DNA of 64,000 nucleotides, from assembly GCF_030269365.1 (NCBI RefSeq), contig NZ_BSTF01000001.1, forward strand, positions 496,001 through 560,000, in the 5' to 3' direction. The DNA comes from Lentzea sp. NBRC 102530. Lineage in GTDB: Bacteria; Actinomycetota; Actinomycetes; Mycobacteriales; Pseudonocardiaceae. The notes beneath the pieces were generated by a model. The model ran no database searches. It was not told where the DNA came from and saw only the letters and a list, made by a program, of their open reading frames with translations. The position numbers and the translations under genes are program-made. Positions 45,234 through 54,036 of this stretch are shown here, piece after piece. Each line of letters starts with the position of its first letter. Position 1 is the stretch's first letter.

Positions 45234-45784
45234 GCGAAGAGAACTGGTTGTTGCTGATGGATCCCGGCTGGGAGCCGGAGGACGAGAGGGAGCCGCCGCC
45301 GTTGCAGGCGGTCGTGGGGGTGTGGGCCGTCGGGGAGGGTGGCTCGGTGGGGAAGTTCCAGGCGAACCCCGACTACGTGCCGTCCGACGAGAGTTCGCCG
45401 TCCGACCCGGTCGACGCGGCGTTGCGGCTGGTGCTGCGCGGGGAGCTGCCGATCGAGCAGGCGCGGGGTGTGCTGGCGGAGGTGCTCGTCGACGTCGCGA
45501 TGAACGGCGACGGCAGGCCGTTGGTGGTGAAGTCGCCCGACGACGTGCCGTGCGTCGTCGTCTGCACCGGGCAACCCCATCGCGACCGGGTGGCTGCCCC
45601 GGACTGGCGGCGCACCGACCTCGCCGGGCTGGACGGGCTGATGGGCGAGTTCGACTGCCTGATCAACCCCGGTGGCCCGGCGGCGATCCGGCTCGCCGGT
45701 GACTTCCTGCGCGGGACGGGGCGAGAAACTCCAGAAGCCGGGGGATCTTCGGGCACGGTCGCGGCCGAACGGGTGCGCGGCTGA
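45230..45784 (+). CDS. Type VII secretion system-associated protein (second paralogue)
   Basis: The GTG at 45230 overlaps the previous stop and gives 184 residues. It shares the whole fold and key blocks of the protein at 2403: W-L-L-L-M-D-P, V-V-G-V-W, F-Q-A-N-P-D-Y-V-P-S, D-P-V-D-A-A-L-R-L-V, and L-I-N-P-G-G-P-A-A-I-R-L-A. The C-terminal 20 residues are an unrelated tail. It closes the substrate/effector run, while the other copy closes the operon at the far left, so the secretion locus is bracketed by the pair. A cytosolic chaperone or adaptor role is inferred. Confidence 0.6.
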   Translation: MSEENWLLLMDPGWEPEDEREPPPLQAVVGVWAVGEGGSVGKFQANPDYVPSDESSPSDPVDAALRLVLRGELPIEQARGVLAEVLVDVAMNGDGRPLVVKSPDDVPCVVVCTGQPHRDRVAAPDWRRTDLAGLDGLMGEFDCLINPGGPAAIRLAGDFLRGTGRETPEAGGSSGTVAAERVRG

Positions 45785-45883
45785 CGCGACACCGTCAGAC
45801 TGGCACCACGCTGATCTTCGTGCGGGTGCCGTAGAGGCCTCTGACCTGCCGCGACTCCACTTGCAGAACCATTCGTGAAGCCA

Positions 45884-45902
45884 ATAGAGGCTTTGTGAAG
45901 TG
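45884..45902 (+). promoter_or_regulatory. Shared 19-nt promoter-region motif, copy 2
   Basis: ATAGAGGCTTTGTGAAGTG lies 53 nt upstream of the regulator ATG at 45956. It matches the copies at 6085 and 57548 at 15 of 19 and 14 of 19 positions. A related half-site, GTAGAGGCC within the palindrome AGAGGCCTCT (45833-45842), lies about 50 nt further upstream. Confidence 0.5.
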
Positions 45903-45955
45903 AGTGTTCGCAAGCTTGTCCCGTGAACAGTGGGAGCGCTCCCCGGGGAGGCGTG

Positions 45956-46600
45956 ATGGATGTCGTCGACGTGCTGGTGCACGGAGCCAACGAGGTCAGT
46001 CGCGCGGGTGCGGCCGCGATGCTCTCCTCGTCGAGCCGGCTGAGGCTGCTGACCGAGGACGAGATGGGGACGGGACGCTCCGGCGTCGTGGTCCTGGTGG
46101 TCGACGGCATCGCGGAGGCCAAGTCGTTCGCATACCTGCAGAACCTGCGGGCGCGGTGCGGCAGGTCCGGCGGGCCGAAGTGCGTGCTCGTCACCCACCA
46201 GTTCCGCGCGGAGGCCGTGCTCCCCGCGGTGGAGAGCGGCATCGAGGCGGTCCTCTACCGCGCGGAGATCACCGAGGGCGCGCTGGTGTCGGCGGTGCTC
46301 GCGGTGAGCCGCGGGGCGGCCGTGCTGCCGCCGCACCTGCAGGGCGTCCTGCTCGCCCAGCTCTCCCAGTTGCGCTCCCAGGTGCTGGAGCCCGCCGGGC
46401 TCACGCTGTCCGGGCTGGAGACGCGGGAGTGCGAGGTGCTGCGGCTGATCGCGGAGGGCCTGCAGACCGACGAGATCGCCGAACGCCTGACGTACTCGGA
46501 GGGCACCGTGAAGAACGTGTTGTACGGCCTGATGTCCCGGCTCGGCCTGCAGTCGCGGGCCCACGCGGTCGCCTACGCGATGCGTGCCGGCGTCATCTGA
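45956..46600 (+). CDS. NarL/FixJ-type LuxR regulator with atypical receiver (tandem copy 1)
   Basis: The ATG at 45956 follows GGGGAGG and gives 214 residues; a GTG at 45923 is possible. The C-terminal LuxR helix-turn-helix (about 150-210) is complete: L-E-T-R-E-C-E-V-L-R-L-I-A-E-G and T-V-K-N-V-L-Y-G-L-M-S-R-L. The N-terminal receiver is degenerate. The acidic pair near the N-terminus is replaced (V-H-G-A-N) and the conserved Lys is an Arg (L-Y-R), though D50 remains near the acceptor position. It is paralogous to the next gene; both end H-A-V-A-Y-A-M-R-A-G-V-I. Phosphorylation control is doubtful. Confidence 0.85.
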   Translation: MDVVDVLVHGANEVSRAGAAAMLSSSSRLRLLTEDEMGTGRSGVVVLVVDGIAEAKSFAYLQNLRARCGRSGGPKCVLVTHQFRAEAVLPAVESGIEAVLYRAEITEGALVSAVLAVSRGAAVLPPHLQGVLLAQLSQLRSQVLEPAGLTLSGLETRECEVLRLIAEGLQTDEIAERLTYSEGTVKNVLYGLMSRLGLQSRAHAVAYAMRAGVI

Positions 46601-46653
46601 CCGAAGTGCTGACACCGCCGCCACGAGCGGCGGGTGCGAGAGGAGTGAAAGCC

Positions 46654-47277
46654 ATGGAACCGGTCCGCGTTGCGGTGCTCGCAGTCGACTCGATCATGGA
46701 GGCCGGTCTCACCAGCTTTCTGCGCGGGCGGGAGGAGGTCACCGTCGTCGACCGCACCGGCCTGTCCGGACGGGACGTGCTGGTCGTCCAGGCGAGCCAC
46801 CTCACGCCGCGCCTGATCGCGCAGCTGAGGTCGGACCCCGTGCTCGAGGCCGCGCCGAAGGTGTTGCTGGCGGACCAGTTCCAGGAGACCGACGTGCTGA
46901 CCGCCGTCGAGTGCCGGGTCGCGTCGGTGCTCCTGCGGGCGCACACGACGAGCGACCAGCTCGTCGCCTCCGTCGTCGCGGTGACGGGTGGCCGCGCGAT
47001 GCTGCCCGCCGAGATGCTCGGCCAGCTGCTCGACAAGGTCCGCTGGCTGCAGCGCGAGGTCATGGAACCCCGCGGTCTCGGCGCGGCCGGCCTCACCGCG
47101 CGCGAGGTCGACGTCCTGCGCCTCATGGCGGAAGGCCGGGACACCGCGGAGATCGCCGACGAACTCTGCTACTCCGTGCGCACCGTGAAGAACGTGATCT
47201 ACGCGCTCACGACGCGGCTCAACCTGCGCAACCGGCCGCACGCGGTGGCGTACGCGATGCGCGCCGGCGTGATCTAG
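46654..47277 (+). CDS. NarL/FixJ-type LuxR regulator with atypical receiver (tandem copy 2)
   Basis: The ATG at 46654 follows AGGAGTGA and gives 207 residues. The LuxR helix-turn-helix (about 145-203) carries L-T-A-R-E-V-D-V-L-R-L-M-A-E-G and T-V-K-N-V-I-Y-A-L-T-T-R-L. In the receiver the acceptor position is Gln46 (D-V-L-V-V-Q), the acidic pair is missing and the Lys is Arg, so it cannot act as a classical response regulator. It lies 53 nt after its paralogue and is likely co-transcribed. The pair may form heterodimers on shared sites (inference). Confidence 0.85.
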   Translation: MEPVRVAVLAVDSIMEAGLTSFLRGREEVTVVDRTGLSGRDVLVVQASHLTPRLIAQLRSDPVLEAAPKVLLADQFQETDVLTAVECRVASVLLRAHTTSDQLVASVVAVTGGRAMLPAEMLGQLLDKVRWLQREVMEPRGLGAAGLTAREVDVLRLMAEGRDTAEIADELCYSVRTVKNVIYALTTRLNLRNRPHAVAYAMRAGVI

Positions 47278-47333
47278 GGCGTATCCCGGCAGTTCGTGCG
47301 GTGGCAGGCGCGGGCGAGAGCCCCGGAGACGGC

Positions 47334-50300
47334 TCAGGAGACCTGGTCGCGCGTCAGTGCGTGCACGACCGGCGGGCGGCCGTCGCGCACAGCACGAACT
47401 GACGGCTTGAGGCCGAACCGGCTCATGTGCAGCTCGAACCGCTCGCGGTCGAACAACGAGCCCAATCGGTCGAGGATGCCCGCCGCCTCGTCGAGACAGG
47501 CCTGCGCCTCGGTCCGCCGGTCGGTGCCGGCGAGCAGCCGGCCCGCGTCGGCCAGCGAGGCGCTGAGCTCCATGACCCGGCCGAGCCGCCGGAACCGCGT
47601 GGCCGCCTCGAGGATCGGCTCGGGATCACCGTGCACGATGCCCCGGCACCACAGCAGGGCGTTGGCCGCGCGCGCGGGGACCTTCTCCTTGCGCGCCTCC
47701 ATCTCACAGGCCGCGAGCGCCTCCGCCGCGACCACCGCGTTGCCGTTCACCAGCGCCAGCCGCGCCAGCGCCGGGAACCACTGGTGGTTGACCGTCAGCT
47801 TGGCGGTGCTGGTGTCGAGCATCGGCGCGGCCAGGCTCAGCGCTCCCTCGACGTCGTCGTGGTGGTGGGCGCGGAGCATGCACTTGGCCATCAGCAGGAA
47901 GTCGCACCCGTCCGGCCGGGGCGGGCCGCCGTCGAACCGGCTGCGCGCCCGGGCGAGCAGGCGTTCGGCCTCGTCCCCGTTGCCGCGGAACTGGTTGATC
48001 ATCGCCGCCACGCCGTAGATGCGCTTCAGCAACGGTTCGCTGGGCAGCACGCTGCTGCTCGCGAGACCGGGACTGATCTCCGCCACCGCGTCGAGCGTCG
48101 CCAGAGCGGCATCCCAGTCACCGGACCAGAAACCCTGGACGGCCGAGGCGCTCTGCAACGCCAGCGGCACCTGGCCCCGGCCGTGCTCGCGCCGTGCGGC
48201 GCGCAGCGTGTCGCCCGCCTCGTCGGGGCGGTCGAGGTTCTGCAGCGTGAACACCTTGTTGGCGATCAGGCCGTGCAGCAGGTCGGTGTGTTCTTCCTGG
48301 CCCTGCACCGTTTCGATGGCGCGCTCGACGTGGTTCAGCGCGGACTCGTGGTCCCGGCGCACGGAGTCGATCAGCCACCGCGCCTGCAACGTGGCGGCGA
48401 TCGGGTACGGCTCGCCCGAGGCGATCGCGGCCCGGCAGGCCTGGGCGGCGCGTTCGGCGGCCAGGTCGAAGTCCGTCATCCAGTCGGATCTGATGGTGCC
48501 CCGCAACGAGTTCATCCGCTGACGCCAGAACCGCGGCACGTCGGGGCCGTCGTTGCGCTCCAGCACCTCGAGGGCCTCGGCGGAGGCGCCCCTGCGGTGC
48601 AGCATCGCGGCGGTGATGTGGCGCATCTCGGCCCTGCTCGCGGGCTCCTCCAGCGTCGCCATGGCCTCGCGAGCCTGCGCCTCCGGTTCCCGGCCGAGCC
48701 GGTAGAGCAGCAGGATGTGGGTGTACAGCAGGTCTTTGTGGCACTGGCGCGGAACCGGGCAGCTGTCCAGCACCCGTTGCATCAGCTCGACCGCCACGAG
48801 CGGCGCCCTGTTCGCCAGCTCGTCGCGGTGCTCGGTGATCCAGGAGACCGTCCACTCGTCGTCGTGGTCGGACGCCAGGACGAGCTGCTGGGCGACCTGC
48901 TCCACCCGGCCGTCGGTGTCGGCGACGACCCTGGCGGCACGCAGGTGCAACGTGAGCCGGTCCGCGGGGGAGAGTTCCTCGTACAGCGTCGCCTGCAGCA
49001 TCGGGTGCCGGAAGGCCAGCTCGTGCCCGGCGTCGACGACCACCCGTGCGGTGATCGCGTTCTCGAACGACGGCAGCAGCAGGGACACGGGTTCGCCCGC
49101 CACCGCGGCGGCCTGGCCCACGCCGAACTGCGGCCCCAGCACGGAAGAGCGGCGCAGCACCTCGCGCGTGCGCCTGTCGAGCATGTCCAGCGTGCGGGTC
49201 ACGGCCCCGGTCAGCGACTCCGGCGGTTCGAACGGCGTGTCCTGCTGGAGGTCCACCACGTCACCGGTGAACGTCAGCACGCCGTCACCGGCCAGCGCGC
49301 CGAGAACCTCCCTCAGGTACATGGGGTTGCCGGCGGACCGGCCCACCAGTGCCCGCAGCGCCGGCCCTGGCGTGCCCTGGACGAAGTCCTCGACGATCGA
49401 CAGCACGTCCGCGTCGGACAGCGGCGCCAGTTCGAGCACCTCGTGGCCGTGCAGCCGCACCGTGCGGCGCAGCTGCGTCAGCTCGGCGCGGCGTGGCCCC
49501 ATCCTGGTCGCCGCCACGAGCAGCAACGGCATCCGGCGCGCGGCCGCGGCCAGCTGGCGCCACACCTCCAGCGTCGCGTCGTCGGCCCACTGCAGGTCGT
49601 CGACGACCAGCACCAGCGGTGCCTGCGCGCAGAGCTTCGCCACGTGCGCCAGCACGGCCTCGGTGGTGGCGGGGTTGTCGGTGGCGCTGAGCCCGAGAGC
49701 GTCCATCAGCACCTGGAACGGGAAGCGGCGGCCGAGCTCCTGCGCGGCGGCCCACGCGACGTGGCACCCCTGCTCGGCGGCGTCGCGCAACGCCGTCGTG
49801 AGCAGCGAGGTCTTGCCGATGCCCGCCTCGCCCTCGAGCCAGAGCCCCGTGCCCTCGCCCGCCACGACGTCGTCGAGCAGCTGCCGGACGGCCTCGACCT
49901 CGTGCGCCCGCCCGCGACCCGTCTCCGCCGGATCGGCGAACGCGCGCGCGACCTGGCCCGGCAGCACCGACAGCAGCCGACGGCGCGGCGGCTGGGCCGC
50001 CTGGCCCCCGTCACCGAGGACCTGCTGGTGGACCGCGCGCAGCTCGGGGCCCGGCGCGACGCCGAGTTCGGTGCGCAGGATGCCGGTGACCTGGCGGTAG
50101 GCGTCCAGTGCCTCGGTGGTGCGGCCGCCGGCGTGCAGCGCCCTCATCAGCGACTGCCACAGGCCTTCCCGCAGCGGGTGCTCGCGGACCAGCACGATCA
50201 GCTCCGGGACGAGGTCCTCGTGCGAGCCGAGCGCGAGCAGGGCGGAGGCCCGTGCCTCGACCACCGCGAGCCGGGCGCTGGTGAGCCGGACCCGCAACGC

Positions 50301-50759
50301 CTCGGCCCACGGGCCGGGGATGCCGGACAGGGCGTCTCCGCGCCAGAGGTCGAGGGCGGCGTCCCAGGCCCCGACGGCCTCGCGGAGATCACCGGCGGCG
50401 CGCGCCTTCTCGCCCTGCTCCCTGCACCGGTCGAAGACCTGCGTGTCCAGCCGGCCGAGGGCGAGCCGGTAGCCGAGGCCGTCGGACACCAGCGGACCGT
50501 CGGTGGACCAGCGGGTGCGTTCGGGGTCGAGGACGCGGCGCAGACCGGAGACGTAGGTGTGGACGCTGCCGTCGGCGCTGGCGGGAGCGGTCTCGCCCCA
50601 CACGGCCCTGATCAGCTCACCGCGGGACATCGGCCGGGCCGACGGCCACGTGGCGAGGGCCGCGAACACCGCGCGCTGCCGGGCGGGACCGAGGTTCACC
50701 TCGTCGTCGTCCAGCCTGGCCCGCAACGGGCCGAGCACGTCCACTTCCAGCGTCTTCAC
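47334..50759 (-). CDS. SARP/AfsR-type regulator with BTAD, ATPase and TPR region (copy 1)
   Basis: The 1141-residue protein has an N-terminal OmpR-like winged helix (1-95, L-G-P-A-R-Q-R-A-V-F-A-A-L) and a bacterial transcriptional activation domain (100-250, ending E-L-G-V-A-P-G-P-E-L-R). An ATPase follows with G-E-A-G-I-G-K-T (K316) and V-L-V-V-D-D-L-Q-W-A-D. A long TPR-like helical C-terminus replaces the LuxR domain. This is the AfsR-like plan; SARPs bind heptameric direct repeats near -35 regions. Its start overlaps the stop of the upstream paralogue (50756-53746), so both are made from one transcript. It converges with the 46654 regulator across a 56-bp gap. Confidence 0.9.
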   Translation of the reverse strand: MKTLEVDVLGPLRARLDDDEVNLGPARQRAVFAALATWPSARPMSRGELIRAVWGETAPASADGSVHTYVSGLRRVLDPERTRWSTDGPLVSDGLGYRLALGRLDTQVFDRCREQGEKARAAGDLREAVGAWDAALDLWRGDALSGIPGPWAEALRVRLTSARLAVVEARASALLALGSHEDLVPELIVLVREHPLREGLWQSLMRALHAGGRTTEALDAYRQVTGILRTELGVAPGPELRAVHQQVLGDGGQAAQPPRRRLLSVLPGQVARAFADPAETGRGRAHEVEAVRQLLDDVVAGEGTGLWLEGEAGIGKTSLLTTALRDAAEQGCHVAWAAAQELGRRFPFQVLMDALGLSATDNPATTEAVLAHVAKLCAQAPLVLVVDDLQWADDATLEVWRQLAAAARRMPLLLVAATRMGPRRAELTQLRRTVRLHGHEVLELAPLSDADVLSIVEDFVQGTPGPALRALVGRSAGNPMYLREVLGALAGDGVLTFTGDVVDLQQDTPFEPPESLTGAVTRTLDMLDRRTREVLRRSSVLGPQFGVGQAAAVAGEPVSLLLPSFENAITARVVVDAGHELAFRHPMLQATLYEELSPADRLTLHLRAARVVADTDGRVEQVAQQLVLASDHDDEWTVSWITEHRDELANRAPLVAVELMQRVLDSCPVPRQCHKDLLYTHILLLYRLGREPEAQAREAMATLEEPASRAEMRHITAAMLHRRGASAEALEVLERNDGPDVPRFWRQRMNSLRGTIRSDWMTDFDLAAERAAQACRAAIASGEPYPIAATLQARWLIDSVRRDHESALNHVERAIETVQGQEEHTDLLHGLIANKVFTLQNLDRPDEAGDTLRAARREHGRGQVPLALQSASAVQGFWSGDWDAALATLDAVAEISPGLASSSVLPSEPLLKRIYGVAAMINQFRGNGDEAERLLARARSRFDGGPPRPDGCDFLLMAKCMLRAHHHDDVEGALSLAAPMLDTSTAKLTVNHQWFPALARLALVNGNAVVAAEALAACEMEARKEKVPARAANALLWCRGIVHGDPEPILEAATRFRRLGRVMELSASLADAGRLLAGTDRRTEAQACLDEAAGILDRLGSLFDRERFELHMSRFGLKPSVRAVRDGRPPVVHALTRDQVS

Positions 50760-53746
50760 CGGTCACCTGCCCGTGTCGTTCGTGCTCCTGCCCGGCGGAC
50801 GTCCCAGCCGGCGCCGAGCTCCTGGTAGTGGGCGACGGCCGAGCGCAGGGCGGACGTGGCCTCGACCAGCAGGCCGCTCCGCGCGAACAGCACCGCGGCG
50901 TCCTCGGTGGCCTCCGCCGCGTCGAGGTCGTCGCCGTTCTCCCCGGCCAGCGCGGCGGCGGCCTGCGCGGACAGGGGATCGTGGTCGAGCAGGGCCCGGC
51001 ACCGCAGGGCCGCGACCGCCTGGTCCGGTGCCCGCTCACAGCGCAACGTCGCGTACTTGGCCTGGTCGTGCTCACCGAGGTCGACCGCGAGCCGGACCAG
51101 GGCCGGCATCAGGCGGTACGCCAGCGGGGTGTGCAGCCGCGTCAGCGAGGAGAGGACCTCCAGCGCGTGCCGGTGGTGGCCGAGCTGTTCCGCCATCGTC
51201 GCCCGCGCGGCGATCACGAACTCGCCGCCCTCCGCCTCCGCGTCCTCGTCGAGGCTCACCTGCCAGGCGGCCCTCAGGTGCGTGCCGGCGTCCACCGGCC
51301 GGTCCCGGCGGGCCGTCACCAGTGCCAGCGCACCGGTGAGCCGCCGCGCCGGGGTGGGGTGGCCGAGTGCGAACGTGGCCACGGCCGGGCCGCTGCCGAG
51401 CGTCCGGCTGAGCTCCGCGACCAGCTCGTCCCAGCGTCCCGCCAGGTAAAGGGCCTCGACGCGGTCTTCCGCGCACCCGCCCCGGCGCACGCCGTCCTGG
51501 CACCGGGCCTGGGAGGCGAGCGCCACGTGGAGGTGCCGCCACACCGCGGGGACCAGCGGATCCGCGAGAGCGTTCGCCGTGTCCGCCAGCACCTGCGCGC
51601 GATCGCCGCGCCGGTGGTGCGAGAAAGCCATGAGCCACCGCATCTCGGCACGCACGGCGGGGTCGCCGGACTGGGCCGCCGGCCTGCCCGCCGTGCCGCC
51701 CATCTCACTGCCGAGCCAGTGCTTGAGCCGCGCCAGCACGACGGAGTGCCGGTCGCGGTGCGGTCCCGCGGTGCCGCTGGCCAGGGCGGCCCAGAGGAGC
51801 CGCAGCGCCGAGTACGGCTCCCGCGCGGCCAGGTCGGCCGCGGACCGCGTCAGCCACTCGTGCACCCAGCGGTCCGGCGGAACCGGTCCGGCGAGCAGTT
51901 GGGCGGCGACCCGCTCGACCGGTGCCGCGCCGGAGTCGAGCGCTTCGGCCAGCTCGCGGTGCATCGCGATCCGGATCGACCGGGGGAACCGGGCGAGCAG
52001 GGACTCCTGGACCGCCGGGTGCCGGAACGCGAGCCCGCGCGGTGCCGTGACCAGCAGGCCGGCCGACAGCAGCTCCCCGGTCGCCGCGTCCAGGCCGGCC
52101 CCGCCGCCCGCGGCGATCGCCAGCTCGCGCGGGGAGAACGCGCCGCCGAGCAACGCCGCGCGACGCAGGACCTCGAGGGCGTCCTGGGACAGGAACCCGA
52201 GGCTGTGCGCGACGGCGGCGACGGCACCCTCCGGCAGGTCGATCGGCAACGGGCCGGCCAGGTGGACCGGGGGTTCGGCCGCGGCGGCCGCGGCCACGAC
52301 GTCGAGCAGGTACCGGGGATTGCCCGCCGCACGCGGCACGAGGTCGAGGAGCGTGACGTCGACGGTCCCGGCGAGACGTTCTGCCAGCCCGAGCGCCTCG
52401 TCGGACGACAGCGGCGCGACGGTGAGCACCGTCGCCGCACGGGCGAGGCGGGCCAGCTCCGGTGTGCGGTGGCTGGGCAGCTGACGGCAGGCACCGGCGA
52501 GCAGGAGGGGCAACCGGTGCGTCAGCGCCGCCAGCCGTTCCCAGGCGCGCAGGCTCAGCGGGTCGGCCCACTGCAGGTCGTCGGTGACGAGGACGAGCGG
52601 GCCTTCGGCGCACACCTGCTCGACGACCGCCTCGACCTCGCGGAGCAGGTCCTCGACCTCGTCCGGCCGCGCGGGGTCCACGGCGCGAGCCGCCCTGACG
52701 AGCTGCTCGGACCCCGTCACCGGGGCGAGCGCGTCCAGCACCACCTGCAACGGCGCGGCTCCCGCCGGTCCGTCCGCGGCGGCCGCGGCGACGCGGTGGT
52801 CCCCGCCGCCCAACGCCGCCGCCAGGAGCGCGGACTTGCCGATGCCCGATTCGCCCTCGACCAGCACCGCCTCGCCGGCCCGGTCCAGCCGGGACAGGGC
52901 GGCGCGGAGCACGGCCAGCCCGTCCTCACGCCCGACGAAGACCTCCGGTGGCGTCAGCGCCAGCGCCCGCACCGCGACGGACTGGGCGGCCGGCAGCAAC
53001 GCCGGGTCGTTCGCGGCGACCTGGTCACGCAGCGCGCACAGGCCGGCCCCCGGTTCGGTGCCGAACTCCTCGATCGAGGCCGCGCGCAGGTCGTCGAACA
53101 ACCGCAGCGCCTCCTCGCTGCGCCCGCAGCGGTGCAGCGCCAGCAGGAGAATGCTCTGCAAGCCCTCGTGACCGGGGTGGCGGGCGGCGACCGGGGACAG
53201 CTCGGTGATCGCCAGGGCGGCCTCTCCGGTCTCCACCAGGAGCCGGGCGCGCCGCTCGACGAGGTCGAGGCGGAGCTCGCGGAGGCGGTCGCGGTGGGCC
53301 GCGACGAACGGCCCCGGCAGGCCGGTCAGGGGTTCCTCCGCCGCCAGTGCGAGCGCGGAGGCGTAGGCGGCGAGCGCGCCGGACGAGTCGTGGTCGCGTT
53401 CGCGGCGGCGGCCCGTCTCGCGGAGCTCCTCGAACCGGAAGACGTCGACGGCCTGCGGGTCGATCCTCAGGCAGTACCCGGAACCCTCGGACGCCAGCAC
53501 CGTGGGAGCGCTCTCACCTTCGAGGGCGGCCCGCAGGGACGAGATGAAGGTGTAGATGCTGCCGCTCGCGCTGCTCGGGGGCTTCTCACCCCACAGCGCG
53601 TCGATCAGCTCGGTGCGGGTGACGACCTGGTTCGCCTGCAACGCGAGGACCGCGAGCAGGGCACGTCGCTGAGCGGACCCGAGCTCGACCTCACCGCCGC
53701 CGATCCGGGCCCGCACCGAGCCGAAAAGGTCGAGCCTCAGCCCCAT
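50756..53746 (-). CDS. SARP/AfsR-type regulator with BTAD, ATPase and TPR region (copy 2)
   Basis: I chose the ATG at 53746, which begins directly at M-G-L-R-L-D-L-F-G-S-V, the usual start of the SARP winged helix; the open frame to 53896 adds a Cys/Arg-rich stretch with no homology. The 996 residues comprise the DNA-binding domain (1-95), the activation domain (100-245, ending E-F-G-T-E-P-G-A-G-L-C), an ATPase with G-E-S-G-I-G-K-S (K304) and L-V-L-V-T-D-D-L-Q-W-A-D, then helical repeats. It is a clear tandem paralogue of the next gene on this strand. Its promoter lies in 53747-54036, facing the TPR-LuxR pair. Confidence 0.88.
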   Translation of the reverse strand: MGLRLDLFGSVRARIGGGEVELGSAQRRALLAVLALQANQVVTRTELIDALWGEKPPSSASGSIYTFISSLRAALEGESAPTVLASEGSGYCLRIDPQAVDVFRFEELRETGRRRERDHDSSGALAAYASALALAAEEPLTGLPGPFVAAHRDRLRELRLDLVERRARLLVETGEAALAITELSPVAARHPGHEGLQSILLLALHRCGRSEEALRLFDDLRAASIEEFGTEPGAGLCALRDQVAANDPALLPAAQSVAVRALALTPPEVFVGREDGLAVLRAALSRLDRAGEAVLVEGESGIGKSALLAAALGGGDHRVAAAAADGPAGAAPLQVVLDALAPVTGSEQLVRAARAVDPARPDEVEDLLREVEAVVEQVCAEGPLVLVTDDLQWADPLSLRAWERLAALTHRLPLLLAGACRQLPSHRTPELARLARAATVLTVAPLSSDEALGLAERLAGTVDVTLLDLVPRAAGNPRYLLDVVAAAAAAEPPVHLAGPLPIDLPEGAVAAVAHSLGFLSQDALEVLRRAALLGGAFSPRELAIAAGGGAGLDAATGELLSAGLLVTAPRGLAFRHPAVQESLLARFPRSIRIAMHRELAEALDSGAAPVERVAAQLLAGPVPPDRWVHEWLTRSAADLAAREPYSALRLLWAALASGTAGPHRDRHSVVLARLKHWLGSEMGGTAGRPAAQSGDPAVRAEMRWLMAFSHHRRGDRAQVLADTANALADPLVPAVWRHLHVALASQARCQDGVRRGGCAEDRVEALYLAGRWDELVAELSRTLGSGPAVATFALGHPTPARRLTGALALVTARRDRPVDAGTHLRAAWQVSLDEDAEAEGGEFVIAARATMAEQLGHHRHALEVLSSLTRLHTPLAYRLMPALVRLAVDLGEHDQAKYATLRCERAPDQAVAALRCRALLDHDPLSAQAAAALAGENGDDLDAAEATEDAAVLFARSGLLVEATSALRSAVAHYQELGAGWDVRRAGARTTRAGDR

Positions 53747-53926
53747 CACGCCCTCGCCACCACATCGCGCGTCACCGCTCCGCCGGGAGCGGAACCACAT
53801 CGTCTCCCACGATCGTGCTCGTGCCGGGGTGCGTGCGCGGAGCGGAAGCCGAAAGACTGCGGGCGATCCACAGTGAGCGTTCGCACAGTCACTCACCGTT
53901 TACTCGAAGATCACTGCCTTGTGTGA

Positions 53927-53955
53927 TTGACGGGAATCGTGCGGTTATCTAATTT
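53927..53955 (+). promoter_or_regulatory. Sigma-70-like promoter of the TPR-LuxR regulator pair
   Basis: TTGACG (53927-53932) and TAATTT (53950-53955) are separated by 17 bp, close to the housekeeping consensus. Transcription would start near 53962, about 75 nt before the ATG at 54037. It is the best-looking promoter in the window. The 290-bp gap (53747-54036) also contains the divergent SARP promoter, which I could not place. Confidence 0.65.
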
Positions 53956-54036
53956 GGCGGCAATAGTCGGGGCGTGGTCGTCCGGGGCTTCCGAGAGCGA
54001 CCGCTTCCGGGCCGACGACGCCCCGTTTGAAAATGG

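Noticed and set aside
47427-53926. Two open frames of over 1000 codons on the plus strand opposite the SARP-ATPase genes
   Set aside because: Shadows of the minus-strand genes, which have full SARP, BTAD and P-loop motifs; the plus-strand frames have none.
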